This document shows, piece by piece, positions 1 through 8,400 of a stretch of DNA of 34,113 nt. The translations under genes were made by a program, and so were the position numbers. The stretch covers positions 1 to 34,113 of the forward strand of contig JAOAHQ010000059.1 of NCBI GenBank assembly GCA_026415155.1. Reading direction: 5' to 3'. The notes beneath the pieces were generated by a model, which saw only the letters and a list, made by a program, of their open reading frames with translations, searched no databases and was not told the origin of the DNA. Position 1 is the first letter of the stretch, and every line of letters starts with the position of its first letter. The DNA comes from Rhodocyclaceae bacterium (lineage in GTDB: Bacteria > Pseudomonadota > Gammaproteobacteria > Burkholderiales > Rhodocyclaceae).

Positions 1-74
1 GCGCTTTGCGTCGCGCTACGCGCTCCTTCCAGCGCGCCCAGCGCAACCCCACCCACTTCAACCTCTTTCAGCAT
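1..74 (-). CDS. N-terminus of an unidentified protein (partial)
   Basis: An ATG at 74 is preceded by AGGAG with a six-base spacer, an excellent ribosome binding site, and the frame stays open to the window edge (24 codons, beginning MLKEVEVGGVALG). It lies 24 bases downstream of the fadL remnant on the same strand, so the two were probably cotranscribed. Too little is visible to name a family. Confidence 0.45.
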   Translation of the reverse strand, partial: MLKEVEVGGVALGALEGARSATQS

Positions 75-98
75 TTCTCGCTCCTTTCTCAGACTCGT

Positions 99-659
99 CT
101 ATTTTCCCAATTCCGTGTCCAAGATAATTGCGGGCAGAGCAGAGAGTGAGCCAATCACCTTATCACTGAATTTGCGCGACAGTCCAAACGTCAAATGTTT
201 TTCAACAACGGCCAGAGAGCCGAAATTCTGATTGACGTCCTCGGGGCCAATTGGGGATTTGCCATAGTTGAAGCCTGTCCGAATTTGCATCATTCCACCG
301 ATATCCTTCTGCACGCCGATCGCATAAACCGTCTGATTGCTCCAGCCAAAATTAAAGGCTGCTGGCACTGGACTCCCGGCAGGACGGTTGACGGGTACCA
401 CATCAAGCACGTTGGCAAACCAGATTCGTTTCACATCCGCTTCAATCAGCAAATCCGAAGTGGGCTTAAACGCTATGCCAAAAGCAAAAGTTTGTGGTGC
501 GTCCATGCGCATCGACACCTTCCCTTGGGCGGTATTCCATTCGAAATCACTCATCTTTTGCTTGCTTGACCAGGAGATGCCCAGCTGCATTTTGGAGTTG
601 GGTTTCCAGATAGCACCTGCTGTGATACCCCAGCCGAACACCTGATTCTGAGGTAGAGA
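99..659 (-). pseudogene. FadL/OmpP1-family outer-membrane transporter, C-terminal remnant
   Basis: About 187 codons are open and match the C-terminal half of the FadL/OmpP1/toluene-transport beta-barrel family, which takes up long-chain fatty acids and other hydrophobic compounds across the outer membrane. Recognisable features are alternating aromatic/polar strands, the conserved RTGFNYGKSPI segment and the late strand EKHLTFGLSRKFSD. Whole family members have roughly 400 to 450 residues, so the signal peptide, hatch domain and first strands are missing. The frame runs up to the IS end at 660 and stops inside the IS at 693-695. The GTG at 641 can serve as a formal start but is not the natural one. 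The missing 5' part is not found on the other side of the IS, so the gene is broken by more than a simple insertion. Confidence 0.75.
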
Positions 660-715
660 TGACCTGCCCCCGTCTTTAGTGCCATCTCGTGGTTAGCAAA
701 GTCCGAGTTGTGAAT

Positions 716-1579
716 CTATCCGATTTCCTGCTCCGATGCGCTGTCGGGCAAGCTTGCCCGACAGCGCGCCGCGAACTCCGCCGGCGTCAGATCACCGAGC
801 GAACTATGCGGGCGCCACTCGTTGTACTCCCGCCGCCAGATGCCAATCCGCACCCGCGCCTCGGCCAGACTAGTGAACCAATGCTCGTTGAGGCACTCAT
901 CCCGGAACTTGCCGTTGAAGGACTCGACATAGCCGTTCTGCATCGGCTTGCCGGGCTGGATCAGCTTGAGTTCCACGCCGTTGCGATAGGCCCACTGGTC
1001 GAGCGCCTTGCCCGTGAATTCCGGCCCCTGGTCGGTACGGATCGCTGCCGGCAGGCCACGAAACCTGGCCGCCTGCTCCAGCACGCGCACGACGTGCTCG
1101 CCGGTGATGCTGTGATCGACCACGATGTCGATGGCCTCGCGGGTAGCATCGTCGACGATGTTCAGGCATTTCAGGCGACGACCATTGGACAGGGCATCCA
1201 TCACGAAATCCATCGACCAGACCTGGTTCGGTGCCTCCGGCAGCGTCAGCGGCTTGCGCTCCACCGCGACACGCTGGCGCCGCTTGCGCTTGGGAACCGC
1301 AAGCCCCGCGCCCTGGTACAGACGGAAGACACGCTTGTGGTTGGCCTGATGGCCTTCCCGGCGCAGCAGTACGTGGATGCGCCGATAGCCGAAGCGGCGC
1401 CGTTCGGCCGCCAGTTCGATCATGCGTGCCTGCATCGCTTCGTTCGTCGGGTTGGCTCTGGGTTCGTAGGCCAGCACCGTGCGCGATATCCCCACAAGCC
1501 GGCAGGCGCGACGCTGAGAAATTCCGGTCTTCTCTTGCATCGCCGCCACCGCCTCGCGCTTCGCCTGCGGGGTCAGGGC
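716..1579 (-). CDS. IS3-family transposase OrfB (DDE integrase)
   Basis: This is the catalytic subunit of the IS3 transposase. The rve-type integrase core is visible: the first Asp in WSMDFVMDAL, the second in IRTDQGPEFTG, and the Glu in NGYVESFNGKFRDECL, followed by the typical C-terminal NEWRPHSSLGDLTPAEFA. An N-terminal HTH_21-like part (GISQRRACRLVGISR) precedes the core. The frame is -1 relative to orfA and overlaps its end, so the functional product is expected to be an OrfAB fusion made by -1 frameshifting. The start given is therefore nominal; an internal ATG lies at 1540. No internal stop is present. Confidence 0.9.
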   Translation of the reverse strand, partial: ALTPQAKREAVAAMQEKTGISQRRACRLVGISRTVLAYEPRANPTNEAMQARMIELAAERRRFGYRRIHVLLRREGHQANHKRVFRLYQGAGLAVPKRKRRQRVAVERKPLTLPEAPNQVWSMDFVMDALSNGRRLKCLNIVDDATREAIDIVVDHSITGEHVVRVLEQAARFRGLPAAIRTDQGPEFTGKALDQWAYRNGVELKLIQPGKPMQNGYVESFNGKFRDECLNEHWFTSLAEARVRIGIWRREYNEWRPHSSLGDLTPAEFAARCRASLPDSASEQEIG

Positions 1580-1836
1580 TTTCGGCCCAGGGCGACCTTG
1601 AGCGCGTCGTTGTCCAGCAAGGATTCGGCCAAGAGCTTCTTGAGCTTGGCGTTCTCCGCCTCCAGCGCCTTCAGCCGTTTGGCGTCGGCCACTTCCATGC
1701 CGCCGAACTTCCGCCGCCACGTGTAGAACGCCGCGTCGCTAAAGCCATGCTTCCTGCACAGATCCTTGATCGCGACTCCACCCTCGGCCTGCTTGAGGAA
1801 CCCAATGATCTGCTCTTCCGTAAACCGCTTCTTCAT
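1573..1836 (-). CDS. IS3-family transposase OrfA (HTH, leucine zipper)
   Basis: An 87-residue protein with an N-terminal helix-turn-helix of the HTH_8 type (KKRFTEEQIIGFLKQAE, then DLCRKHGFSDAAFYTWRRKF) followed by a heptad-like coiled coil (LKALEAENAKLKKLLAES). It binds the IS ends and dimerises. The start at 1836 matches the family's MKKRF opening. A perfect 14-bp tandem duplication immediately upstream provides a second copy of the ribosome binding site and ATG (1850), which opens a five-codon frame ending in ATGA at the true start. Confidence 0.9.
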   Translation of the reverse strand: MKKRFTEEQIIGFLKQAEGGVAIKDLCRKHGFSDAAFYTWRRKFGGMEVADAKRLKALEAENAKLKKLLAESLLDNDALKVALGRKP

Positions 1837-1856
1837 GCCCGCTTCTTCATGCCCGC
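1829..1856. repeat. 14-bp tandem duplication over the orfA start
   Basis: GCTTCTTCATGCCC occurs twice in direct succession and a partial third copy (GCTTCTCCC, one difference) follows. On the minus strand each copy carries an ATG; the two ATGs are in different frames. Confidence 0.85.
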
Positions 1857-1919
1857 TTCTCCCTTCGAAAGCGGACTTTACTAACTTCATGCTGGCACTG
1901 AAATCGGGGGGGCAGGTCA

Positions 1920-2109
1920 CCTCCTCCATACGACCGACCAGATGGCGCTACTAGAGCGTGAAATTGACTGGCTGGGAAACCGTCGCACCCCAGTAGTTCG
2001 TGCTGTCGCTGAGGCATTTCGACATTGCGGGCACGCCGGCGGGGTCTTTAGCAGTGCGGGGAATAGACACGACTGGAGCGATGAGAGATGTAAATCATGC
2101 AGCTCACGT
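1920..2109. other. Non-coding or relic stretch between the IS and the nar terminator
   Basis: No gene is recognisable on either strand. A plus-strand frame (1942-2241) and a minus-strand frame (1917-2192) are open, but neither has a ribosome binding site or family resemblance, and both run through the terminator hairpin. This stretch does not contain the missing 5' half of the fadL gene. Confidence 0.5.
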
Positions 2110-2158
2110 CGATTGAAAAAAACCGGTGGGAAGAGAGGTGAGGGAGATTCCCACCGGG
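2110..2158 (-). terminator. Intrinsic terminator of the nar operon
   Basis: An 11-bp stem (ACCGGTGGGAA at 2122-2132 with its near-perfect complement at 2148-2158) surrounds a 15-base loop. Read on the minus strand it is followed directly by a run of T (complement of the A tract at 2115-2121). It sits about 50 bases beyond the stop of the last nar-cluster gene. A second small hairpin (GGCTG-CCTGC-AA-GCAGG, closing with CAGCC) lies just before it at 2159-2183. Confidence 0.85.
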
Positions 2159-2205
2159 TGGCTGCCTGCAAGCAGGTACAGCCAATAAACACTCATTGTC
2201 TTGCT

Positions 2206-2598
2206 TCAGTGTTCCCCTTTGGTGCGGCGCATGCCTGCTAACCGATTGCCCTGTTTTTGTGGCCCGCCTTTAGGAAACAGCTCATGTAAATAATGATTGT
2301 TGCCCCGTTCCGGTCCCCAGACCTGGCGGAAATGCTTGATCATGTCGCGCACTTGCGGTTGGACATGGCGTTCGGCGTAGCTATCGCGAATGAAATAGAT
2401 CACCTGCCAGTGTTCATCGGTGAGCACCAGGCCTTCTTCGGCGGCGAGCGCACGGGCGAAGTCCTCGCTCCATGCATCCATGTCTTGTATGTAGCCTTCT
2501 TGGTCGAGCTCGATCTCCTTGTCGCCGACGCGCAGCAGCTTGATCGCAATTGCGTAAGGGTTGACCCGCTTGGGTATGGACTGGAATTGCGACATCAT
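2206..2598 (-). CDS. DsrC/TusE-family protein without either conserved cysteine
   Basis: A 130-residue protein of the DsrC/TusE/DsvC fold. It shows the family's opening strands (DKEIELDQEGYIQDMDAWSED), the helix-turn-helix-like middle (LTDEHWQVIYFIRDSYAE) and the C-terminal YLHELFPKGGPQKQGNRLAG. DsrC proteins carry sulfur on a penultimate cysteine and use a second cysteine eleven residues earlier. Here these positions are Glu129 and Asn118, although the length of the flexible arm is conserved. It therefore cannot act as a sulfur carrier by the known mechanism and resembles the cysteine-less, presumably regulatory, members of the family. AGGAG seven bases upstream fixes the start at 2598. It follows narI by 15 bases and is the last gene of the operon. 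Confidence 0.85.
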   Translation of the reverse strand: MMSQFQSIPKRVNPYAIAIKLLRVGDKEIELDQEGYIQDMDAWSEDFARALAAEEGLVLTDEHWQVIYFIRDSYAERHVQPQVRDMIKHFRQVWGPERGNNHYLHELFPKGGPQKQGNRLAGMRRTKGEH

Positions 2599-2613
2599 TG
2601 CATCACTCCTTTC

Positions 2614-3306
2614 TCATGCGGTACGCCGTGCGCGCATTATCTGATAAGCGCGAAACAAATAACCGATCGGCACGCTCCATATATGCACGAGTCGCGTGAA
2701 AGGGAAGAACAGGAACAGCGACATGCCGAGGAATACATGCAAGCGATAGATTGGATCTACCTTGAGCATCAGTTCCGGCTCTGGAGAGAAGGCGACGATG
2801 CTCTTGGCCCATGCGGACAAGGCCAACATCACTTCCGCATCGCCCTTTGCTGCATGACCGGCCGAGACGAAGATCGTGGACAGGCCAGCGAGCAGAGTGA
2901 TCAAAATCCAGGAGAGCAGCGCGATGTCCATCCAGCGGCTGGCAGCGCGCACGCGCGGATTGAACATCCGGCGCATCCAGAGCATGGTGCCGCCGATGAG
3001 GCACAGAATCCCGAATGCGGCGCCGGCATACATCGCGAGATACTGATGGCCGAGATCGGAAATGCCTAGCGCCTGCCATAGCGCATGCGGGCCTAGCAAG
3101 CCGATGAAATGGCCGAGGAATATGCCAATGATGCCAATGTGAAAGAAGTTGCTCGCCACGCGCATGTACTTGCGCGACAGCAACTGGCTAGAATCACTCT
3201 TCCATGTGTACTGCTCGGCATCGAAGCGGATCCAGCAGGCGATCAGGAACACCGTGCCGGCGAGATATGGATAGACCCCAAAAATGAATTTTACCCAGTA
3301 ATCCAT
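2614..3306 (-). CDS. narI: Respiratory nitrate reductase gamma subunit (cytochrome b)
   Basis: NarI anchors NarGH to the inner membrane, oxidises quinol on the periplasmic side and passes electrons through two b haems to NarH. The 230-residue protein has five hydrophobic segments. The four haem-ligand histidines are visible at His56 and His66 in the second segment and His190 and His208 in the last, matching the E. coli positions almost exactly. The ATG at 3306 is preceded by GGAAGGAG and gives the normal family N-terminus (MDYWVKFIFGVYPYLAG); longer in-frame starts would overlap narJ. The gene follows narJ by 16 bases. Confidence 0.96.
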   Translation of the reverse strand: MDYWVKFIFGVYPYLAGTVFLIACWIRFDAEQYTWKSDSSQLLSRKYMRVASNFFHIGIIGIFLGHFIGLLGPHALWQALGISDLGHQYLAMYAGAAFGILCLIGGTMLWMRRMFNPRVRAASRWMDIALLSWILITLLAGLSTIFVSAGHAAKGDAEVMLALSAWAKSIVAFSPEPELMLKVDPIYRLHVFLGMSLFLFFPFTRLVHIWSVPIGYLFRAYQIMRARRTA

Positions 3307-3322
3307 GACCTTCTCCTTCCGT

Positions 3323-3838
3323 TCAGACATGCGCTGGCGCGAGCGCCGCGCGGTTCTCGATAATGCGTACCAAAGGTGCCCAAGGACTCGCCGTCTCTTC
3401 GAGATTGCCTGCCAGAGCAGCAAGCACCTTACGCACGTGGGATAAAAACAGCCTCGCCTCGACACTCTCCAGCGTTGCCGCGAATTCGAGCATCAGTGGC
3501 AGATAGTCGGGCAGCTCTCCTTCCACAGGGGCCAAGCCAAAGGCACGGTAATACTCAGCCATATCGATCAGCGCCGGTCCCCGATTCTTGTCGTCGCCCA
3601 TGATGTGATGAGTCAAATGCAGGCTGTGACGCGCGTCGAGATCGAAGGTGGAGACATATTCGGCCTGAAGATCGATGACATCGACTGCATCCACCCAGTC
3701 GAGAAAGCGCGCCACGAGCTCATGCTCGGCAGGCGTGGCGTCCGTTTCGGCAAGAAGTACACGGATCTCGGGCAAATGCGCCTTCAATTCTTCTCGCGGG
3801 TAATCGAGCAGGGCGGAAAGCAGTTTGTAGAGGCTCAT
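3323..3838 (-). CDS. narJ: Nitrate reductase assembly chaperone NarJ
   Basis: NarJ is a cytoplasmic TorD-family chaperone that binds NarG, holds NarGH until the molybdenum cofactor is inserted and then allows docking to NarI. The 171-residue protein is all-helical, opens with MSLYKLLSALLDYPREEL and contains the conserved YVSTFDLDARHSLHLTHH segment. It is shorter than the E. coli protein (about 236 residues), in line with other short betaproteobacterial NarJ proteins. It sits between narH and narI, ten bases after the narH stop. Confidence 0.95.
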   Translation of the reverse strand: MSLYKLLSALLDYPREELKAHLPEIRVLLAETDATPAEHELVARFLDWVDAVDVIDLQAEYVSTFDLDARHSLHLTHHIMGDDKNRGPALIDMAEYYRAFGLAPVEGELPDYLPLMLEFAATLESVEARLFLSHVRKVLAALAGNLEETASPWAPLVRIIENRAALAPAHV

Positions 3839-3848
3839 GACAAGGACC

Positions 3849-5405
3849 TTATTTGGTGATCACTTCGTCGGCCAGTGGTGCCCACTCCTTCGGCTCGACG
3901 GTTTCCTTGCGCCGGCGCGGGAATAGGGTCACTGGGCTGATGCCGACCGCATCGTCGTTGCCGAACGTGAAACCATTTTGCCCCTGGAAGCCATAAGCAT
4001 CTTCAAGAGGTATTTCGGCATGGCTGGTGGGAATCACGAAGCGATCTTCGTAATTGGCGATGGCCAGCAGACGATACATCGCTTCCGCCTGGGCTTGTGT
4101 GAGCCCAACTTTGTCGAGCACGGCCATATCCTGATGCCCTTCGACATGCTTGCCCCGCTGATAGGAACGCATCGCGATCAATTTGTTCAACGCCTCGCGA
4201 ACCGGCTTCTCATCGCCTGCGGTGAGCAGGTTGGCCAAAAAACGCGTCGGCGTGCGCAAGGCTTCGTATTTTGGAATTACCCCGTCGGCTTCGGTGGGTA
4301 GCGCCTTCTGATCGATTTGTGATTGCACCGGCGACAGTGGTGGCACATACCAGACCATCGGCAGGGTACGGAATTCGGGGTGCATCGGGAAGGCGATTCT
4401 CCATTCCATCACCATCTTCCAGATCGGCGAGCGGCGCGCGGCATCGATCCAGTCGTCAGGGATGCCGTCCTTGCGTGCCTGCTCGATGACGGCTGGGTCG
4501 TTGGGGTCGAGGAAGATCTTCAGATGCGCCTGATAAACATCCATGTCGTTAGGCGTCGCCGCATATTCGGCGATCCGATCCGCATCGTAGAGCATGATGC
4601 CGTTGTAGCGAATACGCCCCACACAAGACTCCGAGCAAACGGTCGGCATGCCCGATTCCACTCGGGGGTAGCAGCCGATGCATTTCTCGGCCTTGCCCGA
4701 CTCCCAGTTGTAGAACACCTTTTTGTAAGGACAGGCAGAGATGCACATCCGCCAGCCACGGCATTTGTCTTGGTCGACGAGTACGATGCCATCCTCCTCG
4801 CGCTTATAGATCGAACCCGAAGGGCATGCGGCGACACAGGCGGGATTCAGACAATGGTTGCAAATCCGGGGCAGATAGAGCTGAAATGTATTCTCGAACT
4901 GGGCATAGATCTGTTTCTCGATCGCGGAGAAATTGGCGTCTCGGCTGCGTGATTCGAATTCGCCAGCGAGATGGTCCTCCCAGTTCGGCCCCCACTTGAT
5001 CTTTTCGATCTGCTCGCCGGTGATCTGTGACAGCGGACGCGCGGTCGGCGTCGCCTCGAGCAGCTTTGCATTCTGCAGATGTGCGTAGTTGTAGGTAAAG
5101 GGATCGTAATAGTCGTCGATTTCGGGCAGATCAGGATTGGAGAAGATATTGATCAGCTTCGAGGCGCGGCCGCCTGCACGCAGTTCGAGCCTGCCATTGT
5201 GCACGGTCCAACCGCCGCGCCATTTATTCTGATCTTCCCACTGCTTAGGATATCCGATGCCTGGTTTAGATTCGACGTTGTTCCACCACATGTATTCGGC
5301 GCCGCGTCGATTGGTCCACACATTCTTGCAGGTCACCGAGCAGGTATGGCAGCCGATGCACTTGTCCATGTTGAAGACAAGAGCGAATTGTGCGCGTACT
5401 TTCAT
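3849..5405 (-). CDS. narH: Respiratory nitrate reductase beta subunit (iron-sulfur)
   Basis: NarH carries three [4Fe-4S] clusters and one [3Fe-4S] cluster and wires NarI to NarG. Four cysteine groups are visible: CIGCHTCSVTC near the N-terminus (Cys16, 19, 22, 26), CNHCLNPACVAACP, CRGWRMCISACP (with the Trp typical of the [3Fe-4S] site) and CIGCYPRVESGMPTVCSESC. Two ATGs compete. The first (5411) abuts the AGGAG ribosome binding site with no spacer, while the second (5405) has six bases and gives MKVRAQFALVFNMDKC, which matches the E. coli start; I chose 5405 (518 residues). It follows narG by about 20 bases. Confidence 0.96.
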   Translation of the reverse strand: MKVRAQFALVFNMDKCIGCHTCSVTCKNVWTNRRGAEYMWWNNVESKPGIGYPKQWEDQNKWRGGWTVHNGRLELRAGGRASKLINIFSNPDLPEIDDYYDPFTYNYAHLQNAKLLEATPTARPLSQITGEQIEKIKWGPNWEDHLAGEFESRSRDANFSAIEKQIYAQFENTFQLYLPRICNHCLNPACVAACPSGSIYKREEDGIVLVDQDKCRGWRMCISACPYKKVFYNWESGKAEKCIGCYPRVESGMPTVCSESCVGRIRYNGIMLYDADRIAEYAATPNDMDVYQAHLKIFLDPNDPAVIEQARKDGIPDDWIDAARRSPIWKMVMEWRIAFPMHPEFRTLPMVWYVPPLSPVQSQIDQKALPTEADGVIPKYEALRTPTRFLANLLTAGDEKPVREALNKLIAMRSYQRGKHVEGHQDMAVLDKVGLTQAQAEAMYRLLAIANYEDRFVIPTSHAEIPLEDAYGFQGQNGFTFGNDDAVGISPVTLFPRRRKETVEPKEWAPLADEVITK

Positions 5406-5426
5406 GTTCATCTCCTGAATGATCGA

Positions 5427-8400
5427 TCAGCGCGGCCCGATGCCGAGAGGATTGAGCTGTTTTTCGCGTTCTGGAGTGAGCGGTCGCTCCAGCCAATCGA
5501 CCGAGGCATCATCGATCTTCCTCACCAGCACCATCGTGTCGCGATTGCTGCCCACCGTGCCCATGTAGTTGAAGCCATAGGACAACTGAGCATAACCACC
5601 AATCATGTGCGTCGGCTTGACCACCACGCGGGTCACCGAGTTGAGGATGCCACCACGCTTGCCTGTAGTCGGGCTGCCCGGCACATTGACATTCTTCTCC
5701 TGCGCGTGATACATGATCGCCATGCCACGTGGCACGCGTTGGCTGACCACTGCTCGCGCTACCGTCGCGCCATTGACATTGACCGCTTCGACCCAGTCGT
5801 TGTCCTGGATGCCTGCTTCCTTGGCATCGAACTCCGAGATCCAGACATAGGGACCGCCACGGAATAACGTCAGCATCCTTAAGTTGTCCTGATAGGTCGA
5901 ATGGATGCCCCATTTCGAGTGGGGCGTTATCCAGTTGAGCTTCAATGACTTGCCGCTTCTCGCCCGATCTGGCAGTCTGTCGAGCTCTCTGAGATCGAGC
6001 GGTGGCTTATAGCAGCAGAAACCTTCACCGAAATCGAGAATCCACTCGTGATCGAGATAGAACTGGCAACGTCCCGTCAAAGTGCGCCAGGGAATGAATT
6101 CGTGCACGTTGGTGTAGCCGGCGTTATAGCTCACCTCGTGGGATTCGATGCCTGACCAGGTCGGTGCGGTGATGATTTTGCGAGGTTGTGCCTGGATGTC
6201 CTTGAAGGTGATGATATCGTCACGGCGGGGATCGCACAGGTGGTTGTGATCCAGTCCCGTTTTCTTGCCCAATGCCTTCCAGGACTTATGGGCAACTTCG
6301 CCACAGGTTTCCGGCGCCAAACGCATCACTGCGTCACAGGCATGTACCACGTCGTCGAGCGATGGCATTCCTTTCGACGGCCCATCGAGCATGATCACAC
6401 CATTGTGTTTCTTCAATTCCTCGTATTCATGCTCGGTGTTCCAGTCGATGCCCTTGACGTTGTTGCCAAGCTTTACCATCAGCGGGCCAAGGGCGATGAA
6501 CTTGTGATAGACCGCACCATAGTCGCGCTCGACCAGCTTCAGCAGTGGCATGGTCTTGCCGGGAACCGGCTCGCAATCACCGCGTTTCCAGTCCTTCACC
6601 TCACCCATCGGTTGAGCGAGTTCGAATGGCGTATCGTGCAGCAATGGCAGCGACACGAGATCCTTTTTCTTGCCCAGATGCTCTGCAGCGAGTTCTGAGA
6701 AACGTTTGGCGATGAACTTGAAGATCTCCCAGTCCGACTTCGCCTCCCAGCCAGGCTTGACCGCTTCCGAGAGCGGATGGATGAAGGGATGCATGTCGGT
6801 GGTATTGAGATCGTTCTTCTCATACCATGTCGCAGTCGGCAATACGATGTCGGAATAAGCTCCAGTAGAGTTGAGACGGAAATTGATATCCACCGCGAGG
6901 TCGAGTTTGGCTACTGGCGCCTCGTCGACCCATTGGACTTCCTTCGCCTGGGCGCCGTCGCCACCTTCCTGCAATACACCGTTCTGGGCGCCAAAGAGAT
7001 GCTTGAGGAAATATTCGTGGCCCTTGGCCGAGGTGCCAACGAGATTACCTCGCCAGACGAAAAGGTTGCGTGGCCAATTCACCGGGTTGTCGGGATCGGC
7101 GAAGGCGAAGTCGAGCTTGCCGTTTTTTAGCTGCTCGACGACAAACTTAGCCACCGCCGGCTCGTCGTGTGCGCCCGCTTTTTCCGCTTCAGTCACGAGA
7201 TCGAGCGGGTTGCAGTTGAAGTGCGGAGCCGATGGCAGCCATCCGAGGCGGGTGGCGACGACATTGTAATCGGCGCAGGAATACCCCTTGTACTTTCCTT
7301 TCGCCGCAGGCTGCATCAATTCATCGGCATTGAGAGATTCATAGCGCCATTGGTCGGTATGGAAATACCAGAATGAGGTCGAATTCATCTGCCGCGGCGG
7401 ACGATTCCAATCGAGTGCGAAGGCAATCGGTGCCCAGCCGGCCTGTGGCCGTAGCTTTTCCTGACCGACGTAGTGCGCCCAGCCACCACCCGATTGGCCG
7501 ATGCAACCGCACAGATGCAAGAGATTCATGATCGCACGGTAGTGCATGTCATTGTGGTACCAGTGATTGATCGCCGCGCCGAGGATCACCATCGACTTGC
7601 CCTTCGTCTTGGCCGCGTTGTCGGCGAATTCACGGCCAGTGCGCTCGATGTCGGCGGCCTTCACCCCGGTGATCTTCGCTGCCCAAGCCGGGGTATAGGG
7701 CACCGTCGGATCGTCATAGGACTTGGCCACGTTGCCACCGCCAAGACCGCGATCGATACCATATTGTGCAACGAGCAGGTCGAACACCGAGGCGATGAAC
7801 ACTTCGCGCCCGTCGGCGAGTTGCAGTTTTCTCACCGGCACATTGCGCGCGAGCATTTTTGGCTCGTTTGGCGCATAGTGGGGAAAGGAGACTGAAACCA
7901 CCGCGTCGCGGCTATCGATGCAGGATAGCTCGGCGGAGATTTCCTGCTGGTTGGCGGCATTGCGGGGCAGGATGTTCCATCGTCCCTCCTCTCCCCAACG
8001 GAAACCCATGGAACCATTTGGCACCACGAACTGTCTCGTCACCTCGTCATAGACCACGGTCTTCCATTCCGGGTTGTTCGTCTCGCCCATCGCGCCCGAA
8101 AAATCAGAAGCGCGCAGGAAACGGCCAGTAACGTAGCCCTCGCCGAAAGGTTCGAGGATTACCTGCATCGGCAAGTCGGTGTAGGTACGCGCATACTGAT
8201 CGAAGTAGGGGTCGCGCTTGTTGAGATAGAACTCTTTCAATGCGACGTGGCCCATGGCCAGGAAGGCGGCCGAATCGGTACCCTGGCGGATCGGCATCCA
8301 GAGATCGGCAAACTTGACCTGTTCAGCATAATCGGGCGCCATCGCGACGATCTTCGCTCCCTTGTAGCGCACTTCGCTATAGAAATGTGCATCGGGCGTG

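Larger units (their letters stand above)
660..1919 (-). mobile_element. IS3-family insertion sequence (IS407-like), 1260 bp
   Basis: Both ends carry the same imperfect inverted repeat. It starts TGACCTGCCCCC at 660 on the plus strand and its reverse complement ends at 1919; further matches (AGTGCCA, GTTAG, AAAGTCCG) follow inside each end. The element holds the usual overlapping orfA and orfB transposase frames on the minus strand. OrfA resembles the IS407 subgroup in its KKRFTEEQI opening and its WRRKFGG / ENAKLKKLLAE segments. The bases flanking the ends (GAGA on the left, CCTC on the right) are not a direct repeat, which is unexpected for a clean insertion. The transposase frames look intact, so it may still be active. 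Confidence 0.9.

Noticed and set aside
689..1726. Long plus-strand frames over the IS (345 codons and others)
   Set aside because: They are antisense to the intact transposase frames and arise from GC-rich codon use.
1942..2241. A 99-codon plus-strand frame between the IS and the first DsrC-like gene
   Set aside because: It crosses the terminator hairpin, has no ribosome binding site and resembles no family I know.
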